Shown piece by piece: positions 24,000 through 32,392 of a stretch of 32,392 bases of DNA. The stretch is from Nitrospirota bacterium (GTDB lineage Bacteria; Nitrospirota; Leptospirillia; Leptospirillales; Leptospirillaceae), in NCBI GenBank assembly GCA_021828805.1, contig JAJZCZ010000016.1, forward strand, positions 1-32,392. The letters are read 5' to 3'. The notes beneath the pieces are model-generated. The model had not been told where the DNA came from and searched no databases. It saw only the letters and a list, made by a program, of their open reading frames with translations. Position 1 is the first letter of the stretch; each line of letters begins with the position of its first letter. The position numbers were made by a program, and so were the translations under genes.

Positions 24000-26076
24000 T
24001 TCGGGCGATCGGCGCGTATGGAGCGGCTTTCCAGAAATCCACCCGCTCGTGTCCCAAGGCGCGACCGCGCTCTGTCATATTCCGGGAGAGTGCCAGCGCC
24101 CAAAGGGGAAAATAATGCCGGTACATGTGATAGCGAAGGTAAAACACTCGAGGGAATCCCGTTCCTGTAAAGAGGTCCTCTTCCCACGTTCCCTCAAGCG
24201 TCATCCGGGAGATCAGAAAATCGACGCCGCGCCGGACAGCCGGGTGAGATGCATGGCCACCGTGCAGAAGAGAGATGAGTGCCCATGCGGTCTGAGAGGG
24301 CGTGGAGGCCCCCCTTCCGGCATAATCCCCGGACGCATAGGACAGGCAATCCTCTCCCCATCCGCCATCCTGGTTCTGGCGAGCCAGCAGGAACTCCATG
24401 GCACGAACGACCCAGGGTTCCGACATGGAGACCCCGACACTCTTGAGCCCCGCCACGACCGACCATGTTCCGTAAATGTAGTTGACCCCCCATCGTCCGA
24501 ACCAGGAACCATCCGACTCCTGCTCCCGGCGAAGGTACCGGATCGCCCGGGAAGCCGGTGGAAAATCCGGACCGTACCCCAGGGCCCCCAGAAGCTCCAG
24601 AACCCTTCCGGTCAGATCCGCCGTGCTGGGATCGAGAAGGGCCCCATGGTCGGCGAAGGGAATGTGGTTGAGAAAAAGAAGGTCATTGTCCCGGTCGAAG
24701 GCTCCCCAGCCTCCATCCGTTCCCTGCATGGCCATGACCCACAGGATTGCCCGCCGGAATACTCCCTCCATGCGAGGTGCGAGATCAGGGCGTGACGGCA
24801 GCACCTTGGCCATTCCCATAAGGACCATGGCCGTATCGTCAACATCGGGATAGTAGTCGTTCTCAAACTGGAAGGCCCACCCTCCCGGCTCACAACCTGG
24901 AGCACGAACGGCCCAGTCGCCCAGGGTCCGGACCTCCCGCGCCCGAAACCAGTCCATCGCCCGGTCGACGGTAGGGGAGTCCGGAGCAAGGCCGGCCTCG
25001 ATCAGGGCCCCCAAGGCCAGGGCCGTATCCCAGACCGGTGAAACACATGGTTGAACCAGGACGTCCCCTTCCCGATCAATGAGAAGGTCGTCGATGGAGG
25101 ATAATACTCGCTGCATGAGGGGATGATCCAGCGAATACCCCTCAAGGGAGAGCGCAACGGCACTATTTGCCATGGCCGGATAGATGGCTCCCAGCCCTCC
25201 TTCCCCCTTGAGGCGGGGAACCATCCATTCCTTGGCAAACGACAGGGCCCGTTTTCTGAGAAAGGCAGGCGGGTGACGGTTCCAGAAATGCAGGGCCTTG
25301 TCGAGAAGGAGGAAGAGGTTCCTCAGGGAAAAGATTCCCGGAGTGGGGGAAAAAGGCTCTCCATCGGGACGGGAAGGATTAAACAGCTCCGAGATTCCCC
25401 GATCAGGCGAGAGACGAACAAGTGGCTTGTAGTGATAAATGAAAAGGAGAGGAATAATGACCGTTCTCGACCAGTAGGAGACGGAGTAGATAGAAAACAG
25501 AAACCATGACGGAAAAAGAACCATTTCGGCGGGAAGGGCCGGAATCTTTTCCCAGTCGTACTGGCCGAAGAGAGCGAGAGCAATCCGTGTAAAAACGTTG
25601 ACCTTCCCGGCACCTCCCTGGGCCATCACCCACTCCCGGGCCCGGACAAGGACCGGATGTGACGCACTAAAACCACACAGCTTCAGCGCCTGATAGGCCT
25701 TGACGGTCGCACTGATGTCGGGATCTCCATCCCGGAAGAGGGGCCAGCCTCCCTGCTTTCCCTGAAGAGAGATGATCGAGCGTACAATCTTGTCCCGACG
25801 GACCGGGTCCAGAGGCCTTCCTAAAATTTCATGGAGAAAAATGTATTCCGAGGGAATGGTCGCATCGGCTTCAAGCGGTGCCACCCAATGGCCAGCGCTA
25901 TCCTGCGCGGCTACCAGCCATGACACACTTCGGGCAATCGTTCGGGAAAGAAGATCCGGACGTTCCACAATCTCTTGCACCGGCGAGTTTTTTTCAAGGA
26001 GCGCCGGTGTCGGTCCAGGAGTTTCACCGGACGGAGACGCCCTTTTTCCCCCAGAAATATTCGATTGCCCTGACAC
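23992..26076 (-). CDS. shc: Squalene-hopene cyclase
   Basis: 694 aa, GTG start. DVDDTAMVLMGM (DxDD catalytic motif), multiple QW motifs (QGKQGGWPLF, QGTDGGWGAFDRDND, QESDGSWFGRWGVNYIYGTWSVVAGLKSVG, QNQDGGWGEDCLSY). Confidence 0.97.
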   Translation of the reverse strand: MSGQSNISGGKRASPSGETPGPTPALLEKNSPVQEIVERPDLLSRTIARSVSWLVAAQDSAGHWVAPLEADATIPSEYIFLHEILGRPLDPVRRDKIVRSIISLQGKQGGWPLFRDGDPDISATVKAYQALKLCGFSASHPVLVRAREWVMAQGGAGKVNVFTRIALALFGQYDWEKIPALPAEMVLFPSWFLFSIYSVSYWSRTVIIPLLFIYHYKPLVRLSPDRGISELFNPSRPDGEPFSPTPGIFSLRNLFLLLDKALHFWNRHPPAFLRKRALSFAKEWMVPRLKGEGGLGAIYPAMANSAVALSLEGYSLDHPLMQRVLSSIDDLLIDREGDVLVQPCVSPVWDTALALGALIEAGLAPDSPTVDRAMDWFRAREVRTLGDWAVRAPGCEPGGWAFQFENDYYPDVDDTAMVLMGMAKVLPSRPDLAPRMEGVFRRAILWVMAMQGTDGGWGAFDRDNDLLFLNHIPFADHGALLDPSTADLTGRVLELLGALGYGPDFPPASRAIRYLRREQESDGSWFGRWGVNYIYGTWSVVAGLKSVGVSMSEPWVVRAMEFLLARQNQDGGWGEDCLSYASGDYAGRGASTPSQTAWALISLLHGGHASHPAVRRGVDFLISRMTLEGTWEEDLFTGTGFPRVFYLRYHMYRHYFPLWALALSRNMTERGRALGHERVDFWKAAPYAPIARSV

Positions 26077-26136
26077 TCAGTCCCCCATCCCCGATTCTCA
26101 CGGCCCGCCAGTTTCATTGTTGGAATCGAAATCAAT

Positions 26137-26164
26137 ATTATGATTTCTTAGCAAAATCAAGCAA
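26137..26164 (-). promoter_or_regulatory. Candidate sigma70-type promoter for shc operon
   Basis: Minus strand TTGCTT-16 bp-CATAAT, about 60 bp upstream of the shc GTG; -10 is 5/6, -35 is weak. Confidence 0.3.
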
Positions 26165-26182
26165 AAAGGTCAACCAGAAACG

Positions 26183-26216
26183 AAAAAACCCTTAAAAAAT
26201 GAACATTTTTTAAGGG
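26183..26216 (-). terminator. Intrinsic terminator-like hairpin upstream of shc
   Basis: Minus strand CCCTTAAAAAATG-TT-CATTTTTTAAGGG followed immediately by TTTTTT. Arms are perfect 13-mers (26189-26201/26204-26216); T6 is 26188-26183. Confidence 0.6.
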
Positions 26217-26360
26217 AAAGAGAAACAGAGAAAATTTCCCTAAAACATCAAAAGCCATTCCCTGTTGTCATGACAAAATCGTGACGTCCTCCTGGAAGAA
26301 AAGAGCGGTGACCGGCAAACGGGGGGCGCGCCGAGGAACAGGCAAAGAGCTTCATTCCGC

Positions 26361-26389
26361 TTGATTTTTAAAGTCATTTTCATCATAGT
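26361..26389 (+). promoter_or_regulatory. Candidate promoter for tkt-tal-zwf
   Basis: TTGATT (26361-26366)-17 bp-CATAGT (26384-26389); implies a leader of about 290 nt before the tkt ATG. Confidence 0.35.
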
Positions 26390-26508
26390 CTAGACGGTGG
26401 GTGATGAAGGATCGCGTGTCTTTTCTGGAATATCTTCAGCCCCTTTGAAGGTGTCAGATCTTTTTATCGGCAGAAAGACCTGTCATTTTCTCCAGCGTGG
26501 CGGGGATC

Positions 26509-26641
26509 TCTCTAGTCTTGGAGCGACATGTCTTTCCTCATCCCCCTTCGGCCAAAGGAGACTTCCCGAGAGCTCTTTTCCGAAGCAAGCCGCTCTCCCG
26601 GAATATCTTCCGGCCACGATCGCCAGATTGAAGACTAGGGG
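26509..26641 (+). promoter_or_regulatory. Candidate structured leader element upstream of tkt
   Basis: Long-range pairing CTAGTCTT (26512-26519)/AAGACTAG (26631-26638), extendable with wobble to 26509/26641. It encloses hairpins CCTT/AAGG (26545-26558), GAGAGC/GCTCTC (26568-26597) and CCGGAA-TATC-TTCCGG (26598-26613). Confidence 0.35.
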
Positions 26642-26685
26642 CTCCCGGGTATCCGGAAGGGCCATCCAGTGAAGGAGATTCCGCC

Positions 26686-28731
26686 ATGTCCCAACCCCGC
26701 CTGACGCCGGAGATTGAACTCCGGGCGATTAATACCCTTCGCATGCTCTCCGTTGACATCGTCCAGAAGGCAAATTCCGGGCATCCGGGAACACCCATGG
26801 GCTTTGCCGCCCCCGTCTTCCTCCTGTGGCGGGATTACCTTAGAATCAATCCGCAAAATCCAGACTGGATTGCCAGAGACCGTTTTGTTCTGTCCGGTGG
26901 ACATGCCTCCGCTCTGCTCTACTCCCTTCTTTACCTGACGGGCTTCGGACTCACCCTCGACGACCTGAAATCCTTTCGCCAGTGGGGAAGTTTGACACCG
27001 GGACACCCTGAGTACCACCACACCCGCGGGGTGGAGACCACGACCGGCCCCCTCGGCCAGGGATTTTCCAACGCCGTTGGTATGGCACTCGCCCTCCGCC
27101 ACATTGGCGCGACATTCAACCGCCCCGGAATGACGCTTCTCTCCCCCCGGGTCTTTGTGACCTGCGGTGATGGAGACATGATGGAGGGGGTGGCGAACGA
27201 AGCCGCCTCCTTTGCCGGACATCAGGGACTCTCCAACCTGATCTGTCTCTATGACAGAAATCACATCTCCATCGACGGAAGTACCGACCTTGCCTTCACT
27301 GAAGACGTTCCAGCCCGCTTCCGCGCTCTGGGATGGGCGGTAAGAGAGGTCTCGGACGGAAATGATACCTCCGCTGTCCGGGAGGCTCTGGACTGGGCGA
27401 CAGACCCGGAAAAGGCGCTCCCCAACGAAAAAGACAAACCGAAGATGATTGCGATTCGAACCCGCATCGGCTACGGAAGTCCGACTTACCAGGACACGGC
27501 GCATGTACACGGCTCCCCCCTGGGAGCTGAAGAAGTTAAAAAGACAAGAGAGAACCTGAACTGGCCAGCATCTCCTGATTTTTTCGTTCCCGACGAAGTT
27601 CGCCCGCTCTTTGCCGAAATCGGCCAAAAAGGGGCGGAGCTCGAAGCGGCGTGGAATGAGACATACTCACGTTACCGATCCTCCTTTCCCAAAGAGGCCG
27701 AGCTTTTTGAGTCGGCGGTGGTTAAGGGTCAGCATGCTTCAGGCCTTGCCGCCCGACTGACCCCGTTCTCCCCCTCGGACAAACCCATGGCCACCCGCCA
27801 GGCCTTCGGGAATGTTCTCCAGGAGGCCTCCCGGATGCAGCCTCTCCTCTTCGGAGGCTCGGCCGACCTTGCACCGTCGAACAACACCCTGATCAAGGGA
27901 GCGACCGACTGCCAGCTCTCCACCCCGGGAGGACGAAACCTTCACTTCGGCGTACGCGAACATGCCATGGGGGGGATTATGAACGGGATGGCCCTTGCCC
28001 GCGTTCGCCCCTACGGTGGAACCTTCCTGGTCTTCTCCGACTACATGAAGGGCTCCATGCGCCTTTCCGCTCTCATGGGACTCCCTGTCCTCTATGTACT
28101 TACCCACGACAGTATTGGCCTCGGAGAGGACGGACCCACCCACCAGCCGGTAGAACACCTGACTGCCCTCCGGGCCCTTCCCAATATGGCTGTCATGCGT
28201 CCGGCCGACGCCAATGAGACACTTGCAGCCATGGACTGGATCACCGAGCAGGACTCCATGCCGGTTTCGCTCGTTCTTTCCCGACAGGCCCTTCCCATCC
28301 TGGATGTTCCCTTCGAGCGAATTGCCACCGGAGTCCGAAGGGGCGGCTACGTCCTCCGGGAGGCGTCCAAAACGCCCACGGTCACACTCATGGGAACAGG
28401 ATCGGAAATCTCTCTGCTCTGGAAGCTCCAAGACGAGCTTGAACGACGCTCCGTGGCTACACGTCTGGTCAGTCTTCCCTGCACCACCCTTTTCGACCGC
28501 CAGGAGAGATCCTACCAGGAAGCCGTCCTGGGCAGCGGCACGCTCAGGCTCTTTGCTGAGGCAGGAGCCACTCTTTCCGCCTGGCGCTATGTCGGATCAA
28601 AGGGCATTGCCGTGGGTCTCGACCACTTTGGCGCCTCGGCCCCCTACGAACGCCTCATGGAAGAATTCGGATTCTCTGTTCCCAAGATTCTCGGCCGCAT
28701 CAAGGAATGCTGGCCCGAACTTTCCCTGTAG
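26686..28731 (+). CDS. tkt: Transketolase
   Basis: RMLSVDIVQKANSGHPGTPMGFAAPVFLLW, FVLSGGHASALLYSLLYL, TTTGPLGQGFSNAVGMA, GDGDMMEGVANEA, TPGGRNLHFGVREHAMGGIMNGMA, THDSIGLGEDGPTHQPVEHL. Confidence 0.98.
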   Translation: MSQPRLTPEIELRAINTLRMLSVDIVQKANSGHPGTPMGFAAPVFLLWRDYLRINPQNPDWIARDRFVLSGGHASALLYSLLYLTGFGLTLDDLKSFRQWGSLTPGHPEYHHTRGVETTTGPLGQGFSNAVGMALALRHIGATFNRPGMTLLSPRVFVTCGDGDMMEGVANEAASFAGHQGLSNLICLYDRNHISIDGSTDLAFTEDVPARFRALGWAVREVSDGNDTSAVREALDWATDPEKALPNEKDKPKMIAIRTRIGYGSPTYQDTAHVHGSPLGAEEVKKTRENLNWPASPDFFVPDEVRPLFAEIGQKGAELEAAWNETYSRYRSSFPKEAELFESAVVKGQHASGLAARLTPFSPSDKPMATRQAFGNVLQEASRMQPLLFGGSADLAPSNNTLIKGATDCQLSTPGGRNLHFGVREHAMGGIMNGMALARVRPYGGTFLVFSDYMKGSMRLSALMGLPVLYVLTHDSIGLGEDGPTHQPVEHLTALRALPNMAVMRPADANETLAAMDWITEQDSMPVSLVLSRQALPILDVPFERIATGVRRGGYVLREASKTPTVTLMGTGSEISLLWKLQDELERRSVATRLVSLPCTTLFDRQERSYQEAVLGSGTLRLFAEAGATLSAWRYVGSKGIAVGLDHFGASAPYERLMEEFGFSVPKILGRIKECWPELSL

Positions 28732-28763
28732 GCACTGACCGGTCCCTATCCAAGGAGATGACC

Positions 28764-29933
28764 ATGTCCCCGACCAAATACGCCCCTGCCGGACGCGTTG
28801 CCGACCTTCTTCGAGAAGGTCAGAGCCTCTGGCTGGACTCCATCAGCCGCCACCTTATGGACTCGGGAGATCTTGACCGCCTGATCGGGGAGACCGGAAT
28901 CCGGGGAATTACCTCAAACCCCACCATCTTTGAAAAAGCTATCAACGGCTCCTCCGACTACGATGCCGACATTGCTGCACTCTCCGGAAAGAAACTCTCC
29001 TCTTCGGATATTATCCGAACACTCATGGTCAAGGACGTTCAGCGGGCCTGCGACTTTTTCCGTCCGGTCTACGAGAGCTCCAAGACTTTAGACGGCTTCG
29101 TCTCCATCGAGGTCAATCCCCTTCTGGCCCATGAGACCGAGGCCTCGGTGGCGGAGGCACGAACCCTTCACCGGATGGTCGACCGGCCGAACCTTCTCGT
29201 CAAGATTCCAGGAACAAAAGAGGGCATTCCTGCCATTCGACAGCTGATCTCTGAAGGCATTTCCGTCAATGTGACCCTCCTCTTCTCTCCCGAGGCCTAC
29301 CGCCAGTCCGCCCAGGCCTATATTGACGGACTCAAGACCTACCAGGCCGGAGGAGGAGATCCCTCGAAAATCCGAAGTGTGGCAAGCCTCTTCATCAGCC
29401 GCCTCGATACGCTGATCGACAAAAAGATTGATGCCATTGCAAGTGGTGCGACCGATCCCTCCCTCGCACAAAAAGCCAAAGACCTTCGGGGAAAAGCTGG
29501 CATTGCCAATACCCGGATCGTCTATGAACTTTTCGGCACTCTCTTTTCTTCCGCAAACTTCGGAGCTCTTGCCAAGGCTGGTGCCACCGTTCAGCGGCCC
29601 CTCTGGGCCTCAACCGGAACAAAGGATCCCGCCTACCCCGATACTCTCTACGTGGATAACCTGATTGGACCGGATACGGTCAACACGGTTCCCTTCGAAA
29701 CTCTGCGCGCCTTTGCCGACCACGGGACCATCTCCCGCACAATCGACCGCTTCTCCAAAGGTAAGCCCGGCGAGGACCCCCATCTTATCCTCGATGCCCT
29801 GGCCACCCTTGGAATCTCCCTTGAGGCTGCCTATAACCAGCTGATTACCGAAGGGGTTCAGTCCTTCAACAAATCCTTCGAGAGTCTCATGGAAAGCACG
29901 GAGCGAAAAATCGCCTCAAAAAAAGGAGCGTGA
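28764..29933 (+). CDS. tal: Transaldolase
   Basis: RGITSNPTIFEKAINGSSDYD, LVKIPGTKEGIPAIRQLISEGISVNVTLLFS, RVASLFISRLD-like SVASLFISRLDTLIDKKI. aaggag RBS 6 nt before ATG 28764. Confidence 0.96.
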   Translation: MSPTKYAPAGRVADLLREGQSLWLDSISRHLMDSGDLDRLIGETGIRGITSNPTIFEKAINGSSDYDADIAALSGKKLSSSDIIRTLMVKDVQRACDFFRPVYESSKTLDGFVSIEVNPLLAHETEASVAEARTLHRMVDRPNLLVKIPGTKEGIPAIRQLISEGISVNVTLLFSPEAYRQSAQAYIDGLKTYQAGGGDPSKIRSVASLFISRLDTLIDKKIDAIASGATDPSLAQKAKDLRGKAGIANTRIVYELFGTLFSSANFGALAKAGATVQRPLWASTGTKDPAYPDTLYVDNLIGPDTVNTVPFETLRAFADHGTISRTIDRFSKGKPGEDPHLILDALATLGISLEAAYNQLITEGVQSFNKSFESLMESTERKIASKKGA

Positions 29934-29995
29934 CGCTCCTTCGTGCTTCACATACCCGGCGACCGGTCCCGGTCGCTCTACTGAAAGGATCGCCT

Positions 29996-31525
29996 GTGTC
30001 CGAAATCTCCGACACCCCGACTGGAGCCCCGACGGCCAACGGCTCAACTCCCCCTCTGACCATCGTCATCTTCGGGGCATCAGGAGATCTCACCCACAGG
30101 AAGCTTCTTCCGGCACTTTTCGATCAGGCCGTTGATGGCCTCCTCCACCCCGAAACCCGGATCCTGGGAGTGGCGCGTCGTCCGAAGGCTCACTCCGAGT
30201 TCCGGGAAGAGATTCGGGAGTCAACCCAATCTTTCGCAAGAAACTCTGGCCGTCTTGACCTCTTTCCCGAATTTGAAAAGAGGATCTTTTACCATGCCAT
30301 GACCTTTGATGATCCCAACGGGTATAATGCCCTCCGAACAACCCTCCTTTCCGACGAATTCCGAACTCCCACTCAGGGGAATATTCTCTTCTACCTTGCC
30401 ACTCCTCCAAGTTACTTTGTCCCCATCATCCGCTGCCTGGGGGCCTATGGGCTCTCAACAGTCAATGAAGGCGATACCGCAGCAGGGGGAGGTTTTACCC
30501 GGATCATCATTGAAAAGCCTTTTGGACGGGATCTTGCCTCGGCCCAGGATCTCAATCGCGAGGTTCTCCAGGTCTTTCAGGAAAAGCAGGTCTACCGCAT
30601 TGATCACTATCTTGGTAAGGAGACCGTCCAGAACATCGTCGTCTTCCGCATGTCGAACCCGGCCTTTGGTTCTCTATGGAGCAATGTTCACGTCAAGAGC
30701 GTCCACATCACCGTTCACGAAGCTGTGGGCGTGGAGGGGCGCGGAGACTACTTTGAGGAGGCAGGAATCCTTCGGGACATGGTCCAGAACCATCTCTTCC
30801 AGCTCATGACGCTCACCGCCATGGAGCCCCCCGTGGCCTTCGATGCCCAGGCCATCCGCGATGAAAAGGTCAAGGTTCTCCGCTCTCTCAAACCAATCCG
30901 CACAGAAGAAATCCAGAAGACTATCGTCCGAGGGCAATATACGGTAGGGGAGGTGGCAGGGGTGCCTGTCCCCGGGTACCGCAACGAACCCAAGATCCCG
31001 CCCACCTCAGACACCCCCACATTCGCCCGTATCAAGGTTGAAGTCCAGAACTGGCGCTGGGCAGGCGTCCCGTTCTATCTGACAGCAGGAAAGCGCATGA
31101 CGCGTCGGGAAACCACCATCCGCATCGTTTTCAAAGAGTTTCCCTTCGCCCTCTTCCGTCTGGCAGGATGCCCCGGAACGGTTCCAAATGAACTGATCAT
31201 CCGCATCCAGCCCAATGAAGGTATTGCACTGCGTTTCGGAATCAAGAGACCGGGAGGGAAGCTCGTCATCGATCCCGTGGAGATGGATTTCTCTTATCAG
31301 ACGGCTTATCACGACAAGGCTCCCGATGCCTACGAGCGGCTTCTTCACGACGCCATCGTCGGAGACTCGACACTGTTTGCAAGAAATGATGAGGTAGAGC
31401 GCTCCTGGACCTTCATCGCTCCCCTTCTGGGAGATCTCTCCCGACTTTCTCCGCTCCGATTTTACACGGCGGGAACGGATGGACCGGAAGAGAAGGACAG
31501 GCTCAACGATCCCGACACTGTCTGA
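29996..31525 (+). CDS. zwf: Glucose-6-phosphate 1-dehydrogenase
   Basis: IVIFGASGDLTHRKLLPALFD, IIEKPFGRDL, YRIDHYLGKETVQNIVVFR, GVEGRGDYFEEAGILRDMVQNHLFQLM. GTG start at 29996 preceded by gaaagga. Confidence 0.95.
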   Translation: MSEISDTPTGAPTANGSTPPLTIVIFGASGDLTHRKLLPALFDQAVDGLLHPETRILGVARRPKAHSEFREEIRESTQSFARNSGRLDLFPEFEKRIFYHAMTFDDPNGYNALRTTLLSDEFRTPTQGNILFYLATPPSYFVPIIRCLGAYGLSTVNEGDTAAGGGFTRIIIEKPFGRDLASAQDLNREVLQVFQEKQVYRIDHYLGKETVQNIVVFRMSNPAFGSLWSNVHVKSVHITVHEAVGVEGRGDYFEEAGILRDMVQNHLFQLMTLTAMEPPVAFDAQAIRDEKVKVLRSLKPIRTEEIQKTIVRGQYTVGEVAGVPVPGYRNEPKIPPTSDTPTFARIKVEVQNWRWAGVPFYLTAGKRMTRRETTIRIVFKEFPFALFRLAGCPGTVPNELIIRIQPNEGIALRFGIKRPGGKLVIDPVEMDFSYQTAYHDKAPDAYERLLHDAIVGDSTLFARNDEVERSWTFIAPLLGDLSRLSPLRFYTAGTDGPEEKDRLNDPDTV

Positions 31526-31532
31526 GCCCGCA

Positions 31533-32392
31533 TTGTCCGACACATTCCCGACCCGAACACAATGGCGAAGGCTCATCGCCCGCTCCTTCTGGATACTGCT
31601 CCTGATGAGCTCCTGCACCTTTGTGCCCACATTTTCCACCCCCTCTCCGCCTCTTCTTCTCCATCAGGAGCCGGAAACTCCACCCCTCTTCGTCCTCCAC
31701 CCCCCCGGGAATACGCCATCAGAACTCTTCTTCACCGGCCATGTCCGCAAGGAAAAATCCCCGGAGATCGCCCGCAAAAAGGCGCTGGCGCAGGCACTGG
31801 AAAAGCTGGGAGCCACCCTGTCTCAAAGCGGGTACCCGCTTTCACCAGAGGAGCAGGCCCATTGGCTAAAAGAAAACCCAGGGGGGGGAGGGCCCCGGAT
31901 CGCTGACAGCTGGGCTCGCACTTACAAGCAAAGCTCCGAGCAACCCTATATCCATCTGACATCCCTGTACCTCCTCCTGTCTGTACCGGCCACCTATCTT
32001 CAGAAGGTCACCCGGGCGCTTGCCAGAAAAGACAGAACCACGTCTGCAGAACTCACCCGTCTTCTGCAGAGCCAGCAGAAGGATCTGGCCCGGGGGGATG
32101 GATCCCGGGGGCTCCGGGATGCTCGTCTGGCCTTAGAGGCGGCACGACGCATCCACTCCCTTCACTCTTTTCCTCAAAAGGAACAGGGACAAGTCGTTCG
32201 AGAAAAGTCGGCTGCGGGACACAGCTGGCGAAGGATGCTTCGAGGCCTTAACCTCGCGCTCATCCCGAGCCAGTCACCGCTTATCCTCAGGGAAGTTCCC
32301 AACCCTCCCGCTTCGCTTGCGGAAGAGGTCCACATCCGGATAGGACACCGTCAACAAGGACTCTCCGGTCTTATTTTTCACGGAAAGATCGG
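31533..32392 (+). CDS. Putative lipoprotein, partial (runs off window end)
   Basis: Frame open from TTG 31533, 7 nt after the zwf stop, to the window end: MSDTFPTRTQWRRLIARSFWILLLMSSCTFVPTFSTP with lipobox LMSSC, followed by FFTGHVRKEKSPEIARKKALAQALEKLGATLSQ. Absent from the ORF track because it is truncated. Confidence 0.65.
   Translation, partial: MSDTFPTRTQWRRLIARSFWILLLMSSCTFVPTFSTPSPPLLLHQEPETPPLFVLHPPGNTPSELFFTGHVRKEKSPEIARKKALAQALEKLGATLSQSGYPLSPEEQAHWLKENPGGGGPRIADSWARTYKQSSEQPYIHLTSLYLLLSVPATYLQKVTRALARKDRTTSAELTRLLQSQQKDLARGDGSRGLRDARLALEAARRIHSLHSFPQKEQGQVVREKSAAGHSWRRMLRGLNLALIPSQSPLILREVPNPPASLAEEVHIRIGHRQQGLSGLIFHGKI

Noticed and set aside
26635-27627. 330-aa minus-strand ORF
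   Set aside because: Antisense to transketolase; no domain features.

Overview
The window looks like chromosomal DNA from a GC-rich Gram-negative chemolithotroph. Gene content is reminiscent of Leptospirillum/Nitrospirae, but that assignment is inference. From left to right: (1) 1-5342 (-), the N-terminal >=1780 aa of a giant two-partner-secretion / filamentous-haemagglutinin-type exoprotein. It runs off the left edge, so it is absent from the ORF track. It has a TPS domain, then GLUG-like repeats and about 1-kb internal duplications. (2) 5343-5851, a divergent intergenic region with a very AT-rich segment and a strongly structured leader candidate for the exoprotein. (3) 5852-9529 (+), a 1225-aa regulator that appears to fuse a SARP/BTAD-like N-terminus, a degenerate nucleotide-cyclase-like domain, an AAA/STAND ATPase and a helical repeat tail. 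(4) A small secreted protein, then aroE. (5) A long minus-strand hopanoid/isoprenoid/tetrapyrrole cluster, read in transcription order: shc, hpnG, an Omp85-like barrel without POTRA, hpnA, ispH, hpnJ, hpnI, a 4-TM EamA protein, a CruF-like protein, cbiX-like, hemE, hemN. It is interrupted by one opposite-strand lipoprotein-like ORF that lacks a normal start codon. (6) Divergent from shc, a tkt-tal-zwf pentose-phosphate operon followed by a partial lipoprotein gene. The best second-look candidates are the exoprotein leader with mutually exclusive helices, the pseudocyclase/SARP/STAND regulator beside it, the terminator-like hairpin just upstream of shc, the structured tkt leader, and the non-canonical hopanoid cluster (no hpnH or hpnK; EamA, CruF and POTRA-less barrel inserted). 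No tRNA, rRNA, CRISPR or transposase was seen.
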